Notes under the pieces: generated by a model | Databases searched by the model: none | The model's input: the letters and a program-made list of their open reading frames with translations, nothing else | Told to the model about the DNA's origin: nothing | Assembly (NCBI GenBank): GCA_036501535.1 | Contig: DASYAE010000089.1 | Coordinates: 1 to 11,514 of the forward strand | Source: DASYAE01 sp036501535 | Lineage (GTDB): Bacteria; Actinomycetota; Actinomycetes; Streptomycetales; Catenulisporaceae | Length of the DNA stretch: 11,514 nt | Direction: 5' to 3' | Translations under genes and position numbers: made by a program | Shown: one piece after another, positions 6,016-11,514 of the stretch | Layout: each line of letters opens with the position of its first letter | How positions within the stretch are numbered: the stretch's first letter is position 1

Positions 6016-6329
6016 GTCGTCGCTCCCTCCCTCACTAGTTCTTCCGGCCACCGTACCCGCTTTCCGCGGCCCGCGTCGCGGGGTTCACCGGGAGCGGTGA
6101 ATCCCGCCGGCCGCGTACAACCTCCTGCAACCGGTGCGCGTCCTGCGGTTATTCCCGCGGGGCCGGGCGGCCGACGGTCCGGGACGGGTCGCGACGAGCG
6201 GTTCGGGCGGGAACGGCGATTTCTCCGGGGCTTGTGGTGGCGTTCATGCTTCCTCACCTGAGGACGTGCCACCGATCGCTCCAGTTCATGCGGTCGGGAC
6301 GAATCTTTTAGGAAGCTGTTAGCCTCAGG
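6016..6329. other. cinA-clgR intergenic region, probable long clgR leader
   Basis: This 314-bp stretch holds a promoter candidate at its far end, a 14-bp palindrome (6251-6264), an imperfect dyad TTCACC-N6-GGTGAA (6084-6101) and only weak ORFs. One is a 32-codon ORF from ATG 6247 to a stop at 6149, preceded by GAGGA. Another is an 86-codon Arg/Pro-rich frame from GTG 6272 ending in an ATGA overlap with clgR. Both use far more A/T-ending codons than real genes here. If the promoter is right, the clgR leader is about 280 nt, unusually long. No known riboswitch is recognised. Confidence 0.5.
6251..6264. repeat. 14-bp palindrome TCCTCACCTGAGGA
   Basis: TCCTCA and TGAGGA pair perfectly around a central CC. 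It lies within the putative clgR leader and directly precedes the ATG of the 32-codon leader ORF. Its minus-strand reading, TCCTCAGGTGAGGA, shares AGGTGA with the palindrome at 6323-6339, 72 bp away, so both could be sites for one regulator. Function is unknown. Confidence 0.4.
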
Positions 6330-6333
6330 TCAC
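6305..6333 (-). promoter_or_regulatory. Candidate clgR promoter
   Basis: On the minus strand GTGACC (6333-6328) could serve as -35 and TAAAAG (6310-6305) as -10, with a spacer of exactly 17 nt. The -10 matches TATAAT at 4 of 6 positions. The -35 lies inside the 17-bp palindrome, which would place an operator over the promoter. Other sigma factors cannot be excluded. Confidence 0.38.
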
Positions 6334-6339
6334 CTTAGG
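6323..6339. promoter_or_regulatory. 17-bp palindrome CCTCAGGTCACCTTAGG over the cinA stop codon, candidate operator
   Basis: The two arms pair at 7 of 8 positions around a central C (CCT-AGGT-C-ACCT-AGG). The absence of a loop suits a dimeric DNA-binding protein more than an RNA hairpin. It includes the cinA TGA (6332-6330) and overlaps the -35 candidate of clgR. It is not an iron box: the AGGT/ACCT spacing is 1 nt, where iron boxes have about 5. The regulator is unknown. Confidence 0.45.
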
Positions 6340-6884
6340 GTCCACATGTTAAGACGCAGAAGTGCCGTCCGCAGCACGGCGGCGGTGGACTCCAGCCGGA
6401 TCCGGTCCCGCTCTCCACCGAAGCTCCATCCGGCCGGCTCGACCCCGCCGGGCGAGGCCAGCGCGGTGAACACGGTGCCGACCGCCCGGCCGTCCTGCTG
6501 GTCCGGGCCGGCCACGCCGGTGGTCGCCAGGCCCAGGTCGGCGCCGCACAGCCGGCGCACCCCCTCGGCCATCTGGCCGGCCACGTCGGGGTGCACCGCG
6601 CCGACCCGGTCGAGCAGCCCGGTGTCGACGCCGAGCAGCGAGGCCTTCACGTCGGTCGCGTAGGCGGTGACCGACCCCCGGAACACCGCCGAGGCGCCGG
6701 GCACCGCGGTCAGCGCTGCGGCCACCATGCCGCCGGTCAGCGACTCGGCCACGGCTATCGTCCGGCGCACGTAACGCGCCCGCCGGAGCAGCTCGGTGGC
6801 CAGCTCGGCCACGGCCTCCTCGGTCGCCGGGCCCGGCGTTGCGCCCGCGCCCGTCGCCCCGGCAGCGGCGTTCGACCCGTTCAT
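6330..6884 (-). CDS. cinA: CinA C-terminal domain protein, nicotinamide-nucleotide amidohydrolase (PncC type)
   Basis: A 184-residue protein with only the CinA C-terminal domain, the usual stand-alone PncC size. Visible motifs are VAESLTGG (45-52, with Ser48 the likely nucleophile), FRGSVTAYATDVKASLLGV (68-86) and TTGVAGPDQQDGRAVGTVF (121-139). The usual glycine-rich stretch after GVAGP is here DQQDG. Expected reaction: deamidation of nicotinamide mononucleotide to nicotinate mononucleotide, an NAD salvage step in the cytoplasm. ATG 6884 is chosen with GGCGGAG close upstream. An in-frame GTG at 6899 overlaps the pgsA stop and would add 5 residues. The first 20 residues are Gly/Ala-rich and variable. 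It is 11 nt behind pgsA and surely cotranscribed. There is no N-terminal molybdopterin-binding-like domain. Confidence 0.9.
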   Translation of the reverse strand: MNGSNAAAGATGAGATPGPATEEAVAELATELLRRARYVRRTIAVAESLTGGMVAAALTAVPGASAVFRGSVTAYATDVKASLLGVDTGLLDRVGAVHPDVAGQMAEGVRRLCGADLGLATTGVAGPDQQDGRAVGTVFTALASPGGVEPAGWSFGGERDRIRLESTAAVLRTALLRLNMWTLR

Positions 6885-6895
6885 CGACTCCGCCC

Positions 6896-7561
6896 TCACT
6901 CCTGTAGTTCCCGCGCGCGGGCAGAACCGCGCAGCCTGATCGCTTTCACCACGTAATCGGCGCCGGTGACCACGGTCACCGCCAGCGCCACGGCCATCAC
7001 GGCGGTGCCGACCCAGGTCAGCCACGCCAGGCCGGACACGCTGCCGAACGGCAGCAGGTAGAGGAAGATCGCCAGGGTCTGCAGCAGCGTCTTGAGCTTG
7101 CCGCCGCGGCTGGCCGCGATGACCCCGTAGCGGATGACCCATAACCGCATCAGGGTGATGCCCCACTCGCGGACCAGGATGACGACGGTCACCCACCACC
7201 ACAGCTGGCCGAGCACGCTGAGCGCGATCAGGGCCATGCCGCACAGCGCCTTGTCCGCGATCGGATCGGCGATCTTGCCGAAGTCGGTGACCAGGCCGCG
7301 CTTGCGGGCGAGCTGGCCGTCGAGCCGGTCGGTGAACGAGGCGGCGGCGAACACGGCGGCCGCGGCGATCCGCCAGCCCGCCTCGCGGCCCGAGCCGTGC
7401 AGCGCCAGCACCGCGAAGACCGGCACGAGGGCGATCCGCAACACCGTCAGGTAGTTGGCGATGTTCATCAGCGGCACGGGTGCGGCGGGCGGACGCGCGG
7501 CGGGCGTCGGACGCGCGCCTGCGGACGCCGAGGCGGGGGTGGGCTGGACCGGTGTGTTCAC
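6896..7561 (-). CDS. pgsA: CDP-diacylglycerol--glycerol-3-phosphate 3-phosphatidyltransferase family protein
   Basis: A 221-residue integral membrane protein of the CDP-alcohol phosphatidyltransferase family. The signature D-x2-DGxxAR-x8-GxxxDxxxD is complete at 78-103 (TDRLDGQLARKRGLVTDFG, then KIADPIAD); Asp78, Asp81, Asp99 and Asp103 are the metal and catalytic residues. About six hydrophobic segments are visible, for instance 36-54, 65-76, 105-120, 122-135, 157-170 and 180-200. It transfers a phosphatidyl group from CDP-diacylglycerol to glycerol 3-phosphate at the inner face of the membrane, the committed step to phosphatidylglycerol and cardiolipin. GTG 7561 overlaps the rimO stop (GTGA), implying coupling. 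An in-frame ATG at 7468 would remove a Pro/Ala-rich leader of 31 residues and has no clear ribosome site either. Acceptor specificity is not provable from sequence, since close paralogues exist in actinobacteria. Confidence 0.9.
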   Translation of the reverse strand: MNTPVQPTPASASAGARPTPAARPPAAPVPLMNIANYLTVLRIALVPVFAVLALHGSGREAGWRIAAAAVFAAASFTDRLDGQLARKRGLVTDFGKIADPIADKALCGMALIALSVLGQLWWWVTVVILVREWGITLMRLWVIRYGVIAASRGGKLKTLLQTLAIFLYLLPFGSVSGLAWLTWVGTAVMAVALAVTVVTGADYVVKAIRLRGSARARELQE

Positions 7562-9084
7562 AGCGGCGCCGCGATCAAGTCCACGCCGTCGCTGCCGACG
7601 ACGACGGCCTTCAGGAAGTCGCCGGCGCGCAGGCCCTGTGCCGGGCGGCCGGATCCGGGGGCGGCGCCGACGATCCGGACCGAGCCGTCGGTCTCAGGAC
7701 CCTGCTGCGCGGCCCGGCCCTCGGCGACGCACGGCCGGCCGTCGCCGGCGTCTTCGAGCACGAACCCGCCGTCCGGACCGGCGGTCTGCTCGACCAGCAC
7801 CTCGACGCTCTGGCCGACCCGCTCCGCGGCGCGCTGCGCGGTCAGCCGCTCGGCCAGGTCCGCCAGGTACTCGACCCGGTCGTCGATCTCGTCCTGCGGC
7901 AGCTTGTCGGCGAAGCCGGCCGCCTCGGTGCCGTCCTCGTCGGAGTAGCCGAACACGCCGATCGCGTCGAGCCGCGCGCCGGTCAGGAAGCCCGCGAGCT
8001 GCTCGAGGTCCTCCTCGGTCTCGCCGGGGAATCCGACGATGAAGTTGGACCGGGCGCCGGCCTCGGGCTGCTTGGACCGGATCGTGTCGAGCAGGCCGAG
8101 GAAGCGCTCCGTGTCGCCGAAGCGGCGCATCCGGCGCAGCACGCCCGGCGCGCTGTGCTGGAAGGACAGGTCGAAGTAGGGCACCACGCCGGGCGTCGAG
8201 GCCATCGCCTCGACCAGGCTCGGGCGCAGCTCGGCCGGCTGGAGGTACGAGATGCGCACCCACTCGACCCCTTCGATCCCGGCGATCTCGGGCAGCAGCG
8301 TCTCCAGCAGCCGCAGGTCGCCGAGGTCCTTGCCGTACGAGGTGGAGTTCTCGCTGACCAGCACCAGCTCGCGCACGCCCTGCCCGGCGAGCCAGCGCGC
8401 CTCGGCGAGGATCTCCGCGGGGCGGCGGGAGAGGAACGCGCCGCGGAAGGACGGGATCGCGCAGAAGGAACAGCGGCGGTCGCAGCCGGAGGCGAGCTTC
8501 AGCGGGGCCGAGGGGCCGCCGTCGAGGCGGCGGCGCGGGGTGCGCGGGCCCGAGGCGGGGGCGAGGCCGGCCGGCAGGTCGGCGATGGGCGCCTCAGGTG
8601 CGGCTGACGGTGCGTCAGCGGCGGCCGCGGCGGCGCGGTCGACCGGGGTGAGCGGCAGGAGCCTGCGGCGGTCTGACGGGGTGTGGGATTCGATGTGACC
8701 CCCCGCCAGAATCGTGCGCAGCCGGTCGCCGATCTCCCGGTAGTGGTCGAATCCGAGCACCGCGTCGGCCTCGGGGAGCTCCTGCGCGAGCTGCACGCCG
8801 TAGCGCTCGGCCAGGCAGCCGACCGCGACCACGGCCCTGGTCGCGCCGCTCTGCTTCAGGTCCGCGGCGGCCAGCAGGGTGTCGATCGAGTCCTTCTTCG
8901 CCGCGTCGACGAACCCGCATGTGTTGACCACGGCGACCTCGGCCCGCGCGGCGTCGTCGACCAGCTCGAAGCCGTCCGCGGCCAGCCGGCCGGCCAGCTC
9001 CTCGGAGTCCACGTCGTTGCGGGCGCAGCCGAGGGTGATCAGGGCGACGGTGCGCGGCGCGGACTCAGGGCGAGTGGAGGGCAT
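7558..9084 (-). CDS. rimO: Ribosomal protein uS12 methylthiotransferase RimO
   Basis: A 508-residue radical SAM methylthiotransferase. The N-terminal domain has the three iron-sulfur cysteines C20 (TLGCARND), C56 (NTCGF) and C90 (VGCLAERY). The radical SAM site CDRRCSFC is at 201-208 within LKLASGCDRRCSFCAIPSFRG. FIVGFPGETEEDL follows, and the last 70 residues fit a TRAM domain. RimO adds a methylthio group to the beta-carbon of a conserved aspartate in ribosomal protein S12, using two SAM and two 4Fe-4S clusters. The CAIPSFRG context and gene neighbours favour RimO over the tRNA enzyme MiaB. A 40-residue Ala/Pro-rich linker (about 150-190) separates the first two domains. Start ATG 9084 has no good Shine-Dalgarno, but TACGCT lies 6 nt before it, as in leaderless genes. 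pgsA overlaps its stop. Confidence 0.94.
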   Translation of the reverse strand: MPSTRPESAPRTVALITLGCARNDVDSEELAGRLAADGFELVDDAARAEVAVVNTCGFVDAAKKDSIDTLLAAADLKQSGATRAVVAVGCLAERYGVQLAQELPEADAVLGFDHYREIGDRLRTILAGGHIESHTPSDRRRLLPLTPVDRAAAAAADAPSAAPEAPIADLPAGLAPASGPRTPRRRLDGGPSAPLKLASGCDRRCSFCAIPSFRGAFLSRRPAEILAEARWLAGQGVRELVLVSENSTSYGKDLGDLRLLETLLPEIAGIEGVEWVRISYLQPAELRPSLVEAMASTPGVVPYFDLSFQHSAPGVLRRMRRFGDTERFLGLLDTIRSKQPEAGARSNFIVGFPGETEEDLEQLAGFLTGARLDAIGVFGYSDEDGTEAAGFADKLPQDEIDDRVEYLADLAERLTAQRAAERVGQSVEVLVEQTAGPDGGFVLEDAGDGRPCVAEGRAAQQGPETDGSVRIVGAAPGSGRPAQGLRAGDFLKAVVVGSDGVDLIAAPL

Positions 9085-9090
9085 GCCCCA

Positions 9091-9096
9091 AGCGTA
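9091..9096 (-). promoter_or_regulatory. Candidate -10 element of a leaderless rimO promoter
   Basis: The minus strand reads TACGCT, fitting the actinobacterial -10 pattern TANNNT, then exactly 6 nt (TGGGGC), then the rimO ATG. That geometry places transcription start on the A of the ATG. No purine-rich ribosome site other than TGGGG is present. No good -35 is visible, which is common for such promoters. Confidence 0.45.
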
Positions 9097-9148
9097 ACGG
9101 TGTCTATGGATCAGTGTTGGGGCGCCTGCCTGCACACTTTCCGTCCGC

Positions 9149-10204
9149 TCAGGAGTCCTTGCTGTAACTGCCCCTGAACACCTGGCCTGTTCCGCCCTGC
9201 GGGCCGAGATCACGGCCGTTCACGGTCAGTTCGGCCCCCGCGGCGTTGCCCAAGATCACGTCGATTCTTGACCCGTCCGTGAACTCCCGGCTCTGCCCCG
9301 GTTGCAGAATGTTCCAGTACAACTGCTGTCCGGTGCTGTTCGTGACGCCCAGCCAGCTGCCGGCGGCGGCCGCGACGACCTTCACGTCGACCGGGGCGGC
9401 AGGAGTCGGGGACGTGGAGTGCACAGGGGGCGCGCCAGGGGCGGCCGGAGCCTTCGCCGCCGCCCGGGCCGGAGCGCGGTCCACGTCCGCGACGTTCTTC
9501 CCGCCGGCCTGCGGCGCCGCGCTGCCGCCGGACGGCCAGAGCTGGAGCACGGCCAGCAGGCCGATCGCCGCGATCGCGCCGATCAGCGCCAGGGTCCAGT
9601 TGGGGCCGCCGCGCTCGGCGGGCTTCGCGCCGGCCAGGAAGGCGGAGGGCTGCCGGTTGACCGCGGGCAGCGTCCGGCCGGTGTCGAGCACCGCGGCCGA
9701 GCCGGCGTCCGCGTCGGTGAAGTCCTCGCGCCGCTCCTGCTTGAGCGGCGGCAGCTCCGGCGGGACGGCCGCGTCGGCCATCGGGACCAGCGAGGGCACC
9801 GCGCCGGGCACGATCGTGGGCAGCACCGACCGGGCCCGCTGGGCTGCGGCCCGGCGCTGGGCCGCGGCCGCCGGGGGCGCCGCCTTCTCCTTGGGCGGCG
9901 CGGCGACCCGCGGCTTGCGCAGGTCGCGCTTGGTCAGCGGCGGCAGCCGGACCGCGCCGAAGTCGGCGAGCAGCGGCTCCGGATCGAGCCCCACCGCCTG
10001 CGCGTAGGCGCGGATGTGGCCGCGGGCGTAGATGTCGCCGCCGCAGTCGCCGAACTCCCCCGCCTCGACGCGGTACAGCACGTCGATGGTGATCCGGGTG
10101 CGATCGCCGACCTGGCGAGCGGTCAGCCCCGCGGCCAGCCGGGCCCCGCGCAGCCGCTCGCCGATCCGCATGTGCGGGTCCTGCCGTCCGCCGTGTTCCG
10201 CCAC
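9149..10204 (-). CDS. RodZ-like membrane protein with N-terminal helix-turn-helix and C-terminal DUF4115-type domain
   Basis: A 351-residue bitopic protein. Residues 13-75 form an HTH_25-type domain (IGERLRGARLAAGLTARQV, then CGGDIYARGHIRAYAQAVGLDP), whose CGGDIYARGHIR stretch is typical of actinobacterial RodZ-like proteins. A Pro/Ala-rich basic linker spans 90-200. One transmembrane helix lies at about 203-223 (WTLALIGAIAAIGLLAVLQLW), followed by a Pro/Ala-rich spacer. A C-terminal beta domain at 272-347 contains SWLGVTNSTGQQLYWNILQPGQSREF. RodZ links the MreB cytoskeleton to the membrane and wall synthesis; in this actinobacterial type that role is inferred. Start GTG 10204 has GGCGGG upstream, while ATG 10171 is the alternative. 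It sits between ftsK and rimO, its usual place in actinomycetes. It stops 64 nt before rimO. Confidence 0.85.
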   Translation of the reverse strand: MAEHGGRQDPHMRIGERLRGARLAAGLTARQVGDRTRITIDVLYRVEAGEFGDCGGDIYARGHIRAYAQAVGLDPEPLLADFGAVRLPPLTKRDLRKPRVAAPPKEKAAPPAAAAQRRAAAQRARSVLPTIVPGAVPSLVPMADAAVPPELPPLKQERREDFTDADAGSAAVLDTGRTLPAVNRQPSAFLAGAKPAERGGPNWTLALIGAIAAIGLLAVLQLWPSGGSAAPQAGGKNVADVDRAPARAAAKAPAAPGAPPVHSTSPTPAAPVDVKVVAAAAGSWLGVTNSTGQQLYWNILQPGQSREFTDGSRIDVILGNAAGAELTVNGRDLGPQGGTGQVFRGSYSKDS

Positions 10205-10386
10205 CTGGATCCCGCCTCTCCCGCGCCGCGCCCGGACTCGCGATGCCGCCGATACCTGATTCGCCCCTGACTGAGGTTCTGGAGGGTGCTATGCCCGGGA
10301 TTCGTATGACTTGCCCCTCAGTGGACCGGTCCTCACCCGATCGGCCGTGCCGCAGCACCCCGCCTAACGCGCGAGAGAGCCAACCG
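10205..10386. other. ftsK-rodZ-like intergenic region with a spaced direct repeat
   Basis: The 182-bp gap contains two similar 14-mers on the plus strand, TGATTCGCCCCTGA (10257-10270) and TGACTTGCCCCTCA (10307-10320). They match at 11 of 14 positions and are exactly 50 bp apart. A 10-bp palindrome GGACCGGTCC lies at 10323-10332. A small GTGC-TGCG-GCAC hairpin lies about 35 nt behind the ftsK stop. No convincing -10/-35 pair, gene or RNA was found. A promoter for the RodZ-like gene is expected here. Confidence 0.4.
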
Positions 10387-11514
10387 TTACTCAGACGGCT
10401 GCAACGATTCGATCAGCTGCGGGAGATCGTCCGGACGGATCAGCACGTCGCGGGCCTTCGCCCCCTCGGAGGGGCCGACCACGCCGCGGGTCTCGAGCAG
10501 GTCCATCAGCCGGCCCGCCTTCGCGAAGCCGACCCGCAGCTTGCGCTGCAGCATCGAGGTGGAGCCGAACTGGCTCGTCACGATCAGCTCGGCGGCCTGG
10601 ACGAGCAGCTCGAGGTCGTCGCCGATCTCCTCGTCGATCTCGCGGCGCTTGTCGGTGCCCGCCGTCACGTCCTCGCGATAAGTCGTCTCGCGCTGGCCCT
10701 TGCAGTGGTCGACGATGGCGGCGATCTCGTCGTCCGAGACGAACGCGCCCTGCAGCCGGGTCGGCTTCGAGGCGCCCATCGGCAGGAACAGCGCGTCGCC
10801 CTTGCCGACCAGCTTCTCCGCGCCCGGCTGGTCCAGGATGACCCGGGAGTCGGCCAGCGAGGAGGTGGCGAAGGCGAGCCGGGACGGCACGTTCGCCTTG
10901 ATCAGGCCGGTGACCACGTCGACGCTCGGCCGCTGGGTGGCCAGCACCAGGTGGATGCCGGCCGCGCGGGCCAGCTGGGTGATCCGGACGATGGAGTCCT
11001 CGACGTCGCGGGGGGCGACCATCATCAGGTCGGCCAGCTCGTCCACGATCACCAGGAGGTACGGATAGGGCTTGTACTCGCGGTCGCTGCCGGGCGGGAC
11101 CTTGACCTTGCCCGCGCGGACCGCCGTGTTGTAGTCGTCGATGTGCCGGAAGCCGGACTCGGCCAGGTCGTCGTAGCGCAGGTCCATCTCCCGCACGACC
11201 CACTGCAGCGCCTCGGCGGCCTTCTTCGGCGAGGTGATGATCGGGAAGATCAGGTGCGGAACGCCGTCATACGAGGTCAGCTCGACCCGCTTCGGATCCA
11301 CCAGGAGCAGTCTGACCTCGTCCGGCGTGGCCCGGGCGAGGACCGAGGTGATGAGAGTGTTGATGCAGGTGGACTTGCCCGCGCCGGTCGCGCCCGCCAC
11401 GAGGATGTGCGGCATCCGGGTGAGATTCGCAGCGACGTTGTGGCCTTCGACGTCCTTGCCGAGCCCGACCACCATGGGGTGGTGATCATTCGCGACCTCG
11501 GGCGATCGGAGGAT
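10387..11514 (-). CDS. ftsK: DNA translocase FtsK, C-terminal part (cut by window edge)
   Basis: The frame is open from the right edge to TAA at 10387, giving 375 residues. It begins inside the motor domain with LRSPEVANDHHPMVVGLGKD. Walker A is GATGAGKST (visible residues about 41-49), followed by LLLVDPKRVELTSYDGVPHL. Walker B is LLVIVDELADLMM, with LATQRPSVDVVTGLIKANVP downstream. The last 70 residues are the winged-helix gamma domain (LVTSQ-like IVTSQFGSTSMLQRKLRVGFAKAG), which reads the chromosomal polarity sequences. FtsK is a hexameric ATP-driven DNA pump at the division septum that clears and aligns chromosome termini for XerCD. The membrane N-terminus is outside the window. The C-terminus is compact, ending about 20 residues after the gamma domain. 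No defects are seen. Confidence 0.97.
   Translation of the reverse strand: MLRSPEVANDHHPMVVGLGKDVEGHNVAANLTRMPHILVAGATGAGKSTCINTLITSVLARATPDEVRLLLVDPKRVELTSYDGVPHLIFPIITSPKKAAEALQWVVREMDLRYDDLAESGFRHIDDYNTAVRAGKVKVPPGSDREYKPYPYLLVIVDELADLMMVAPRDVEDSIVRITQLARAAGIHLVLATQRPSVDVVTGLIKANVPSRLAFATSSLADSRVILDQPGAEKLVGKGDALFLPMGASKPTRLQGAFVSDDEIAAIVDHCKGQRETTYREDVTAGTDKRREIDEEIGDDLELLVQAAELIVTSQFGSTSMLQRKLRVGFAKAGRLMDLLETRGVVGPSEGAKARDVLIRPDDLPQLIESLQPSE

Noticed and set aside
6065..6075. CGC-N5-GCG sequence upstream of clgR as a ClgR autoregulatory site
   Set aside because: The pattern is too short and too common in GC-rich DNA, and the flanks do not extend the symmetry.
6012..6272. 86-codon Arg/Pro-rich frame from GTG 6272, with GGAG upstream and an ATGA overlap with clgR
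   Set aside because: Only about 63 percent of its third positions are G or C by hand count, against well over 90 percent in the real genes, and no domain is recognisable. Kept only as a possible leader ORF.
7480..8607. Long plus-strand open frames opposite rimO, and similarly opposite ddc, hflX and the RodZ-like gene
   Set aside because: These are antisense shadows produced by high GC content. They are rich in Arg, Ala, Gly and Pro, have no domains and no ribosome sites, and the opposite strand carries clear conserved genes.
9085..9213. 43-residue N-terminal extension of RimO from ATG 9213
   Set aside because: The added residues overlap the end of the RodZ-like gene, look unlike any RimO N-terminus, and conserved RimO sequence begins shortly after ATG 9084.

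Overview
The window is very GC-rich, and every convincing gene lies on the minus strand, so transcription runs from right to left. Codon third positions are almost always G or C, and GTG starts and 4-nt stop/start overlaps are common. The order ftsK, RodZ-like HTH membrane protein, rimO, pgsA, cinA C-terminal domain, clgR is the familiar actinobacterial chromosomal neighbourhood. The window therefore looks like chromosome from a high-GC actinomycete related to Streptomyces or Catenulispora. No rRNA, tRNA, transposase, phage gene or CRISPR array was seen.

Layout from right to left, in transcription order: the 3' part of ftsK (past the right edge to 10387); a 182-bp gap; a RodZ-like HTH/membrane gene (10204-9149); rimO (9084-7558), whose start looks leaderless; pgsA (7561-6896), overlapping rimO by GTGA; cinA/pncC (6884-6330), 11 nt further on. 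A 314-bp regulatory gap with palindromes and a promoter candidate precedes clgR (6015-5407). A strong hairpin directly after the clgR stop and a 9-bp direct repeat lie in the 206-bp gap before hflX (5200-3722). A long GC-rich hairpin follows hflX.

The left third is a separate unit, an iron-siderophore biosynthesis operon. A candidate IdeR/DmdR iron box (3435-3453) overlaps a promoter candidate and precedes dat, a diaminobutyrate aminotransferase. The dat stop overlaps the start of ddc, a diaminobutyrate decarboxylase-like enzyme, by ATGA. After 71 nt begins an IucA/IucC-type (NIS) siderophore synthetase, cut by the left edge. Dat and Ddc together would make 1,3-diaminopropane from aspartate semialdehyde via 2,4-diaminobutyrate. 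An NIS synthetase would couple this diamine, after N-modification, to a carboxylate such as citrate, as for rhizobactin 1021 or schizokinen. The gene order matches rhbA-rhbB-rhbC.

The most unusual structure is in the ddc-NIS synthetase gap. Three contiguous imperfect 17-bp repeats (428-378) each carry a Shine-Dalgarno sequence, a 5-nt spacer and a start codon. The first two starts open 6-codon ORFs whose stops overlap the next start by 4 nt, forming a three-step translational ladder into the synthetase gene. Also noted: a codon-usage anomaly inside dat, palindromes around the clgR promoter, a ClgR C-terminus without the usual alanine tail, and hflX lying directly next to clgR.
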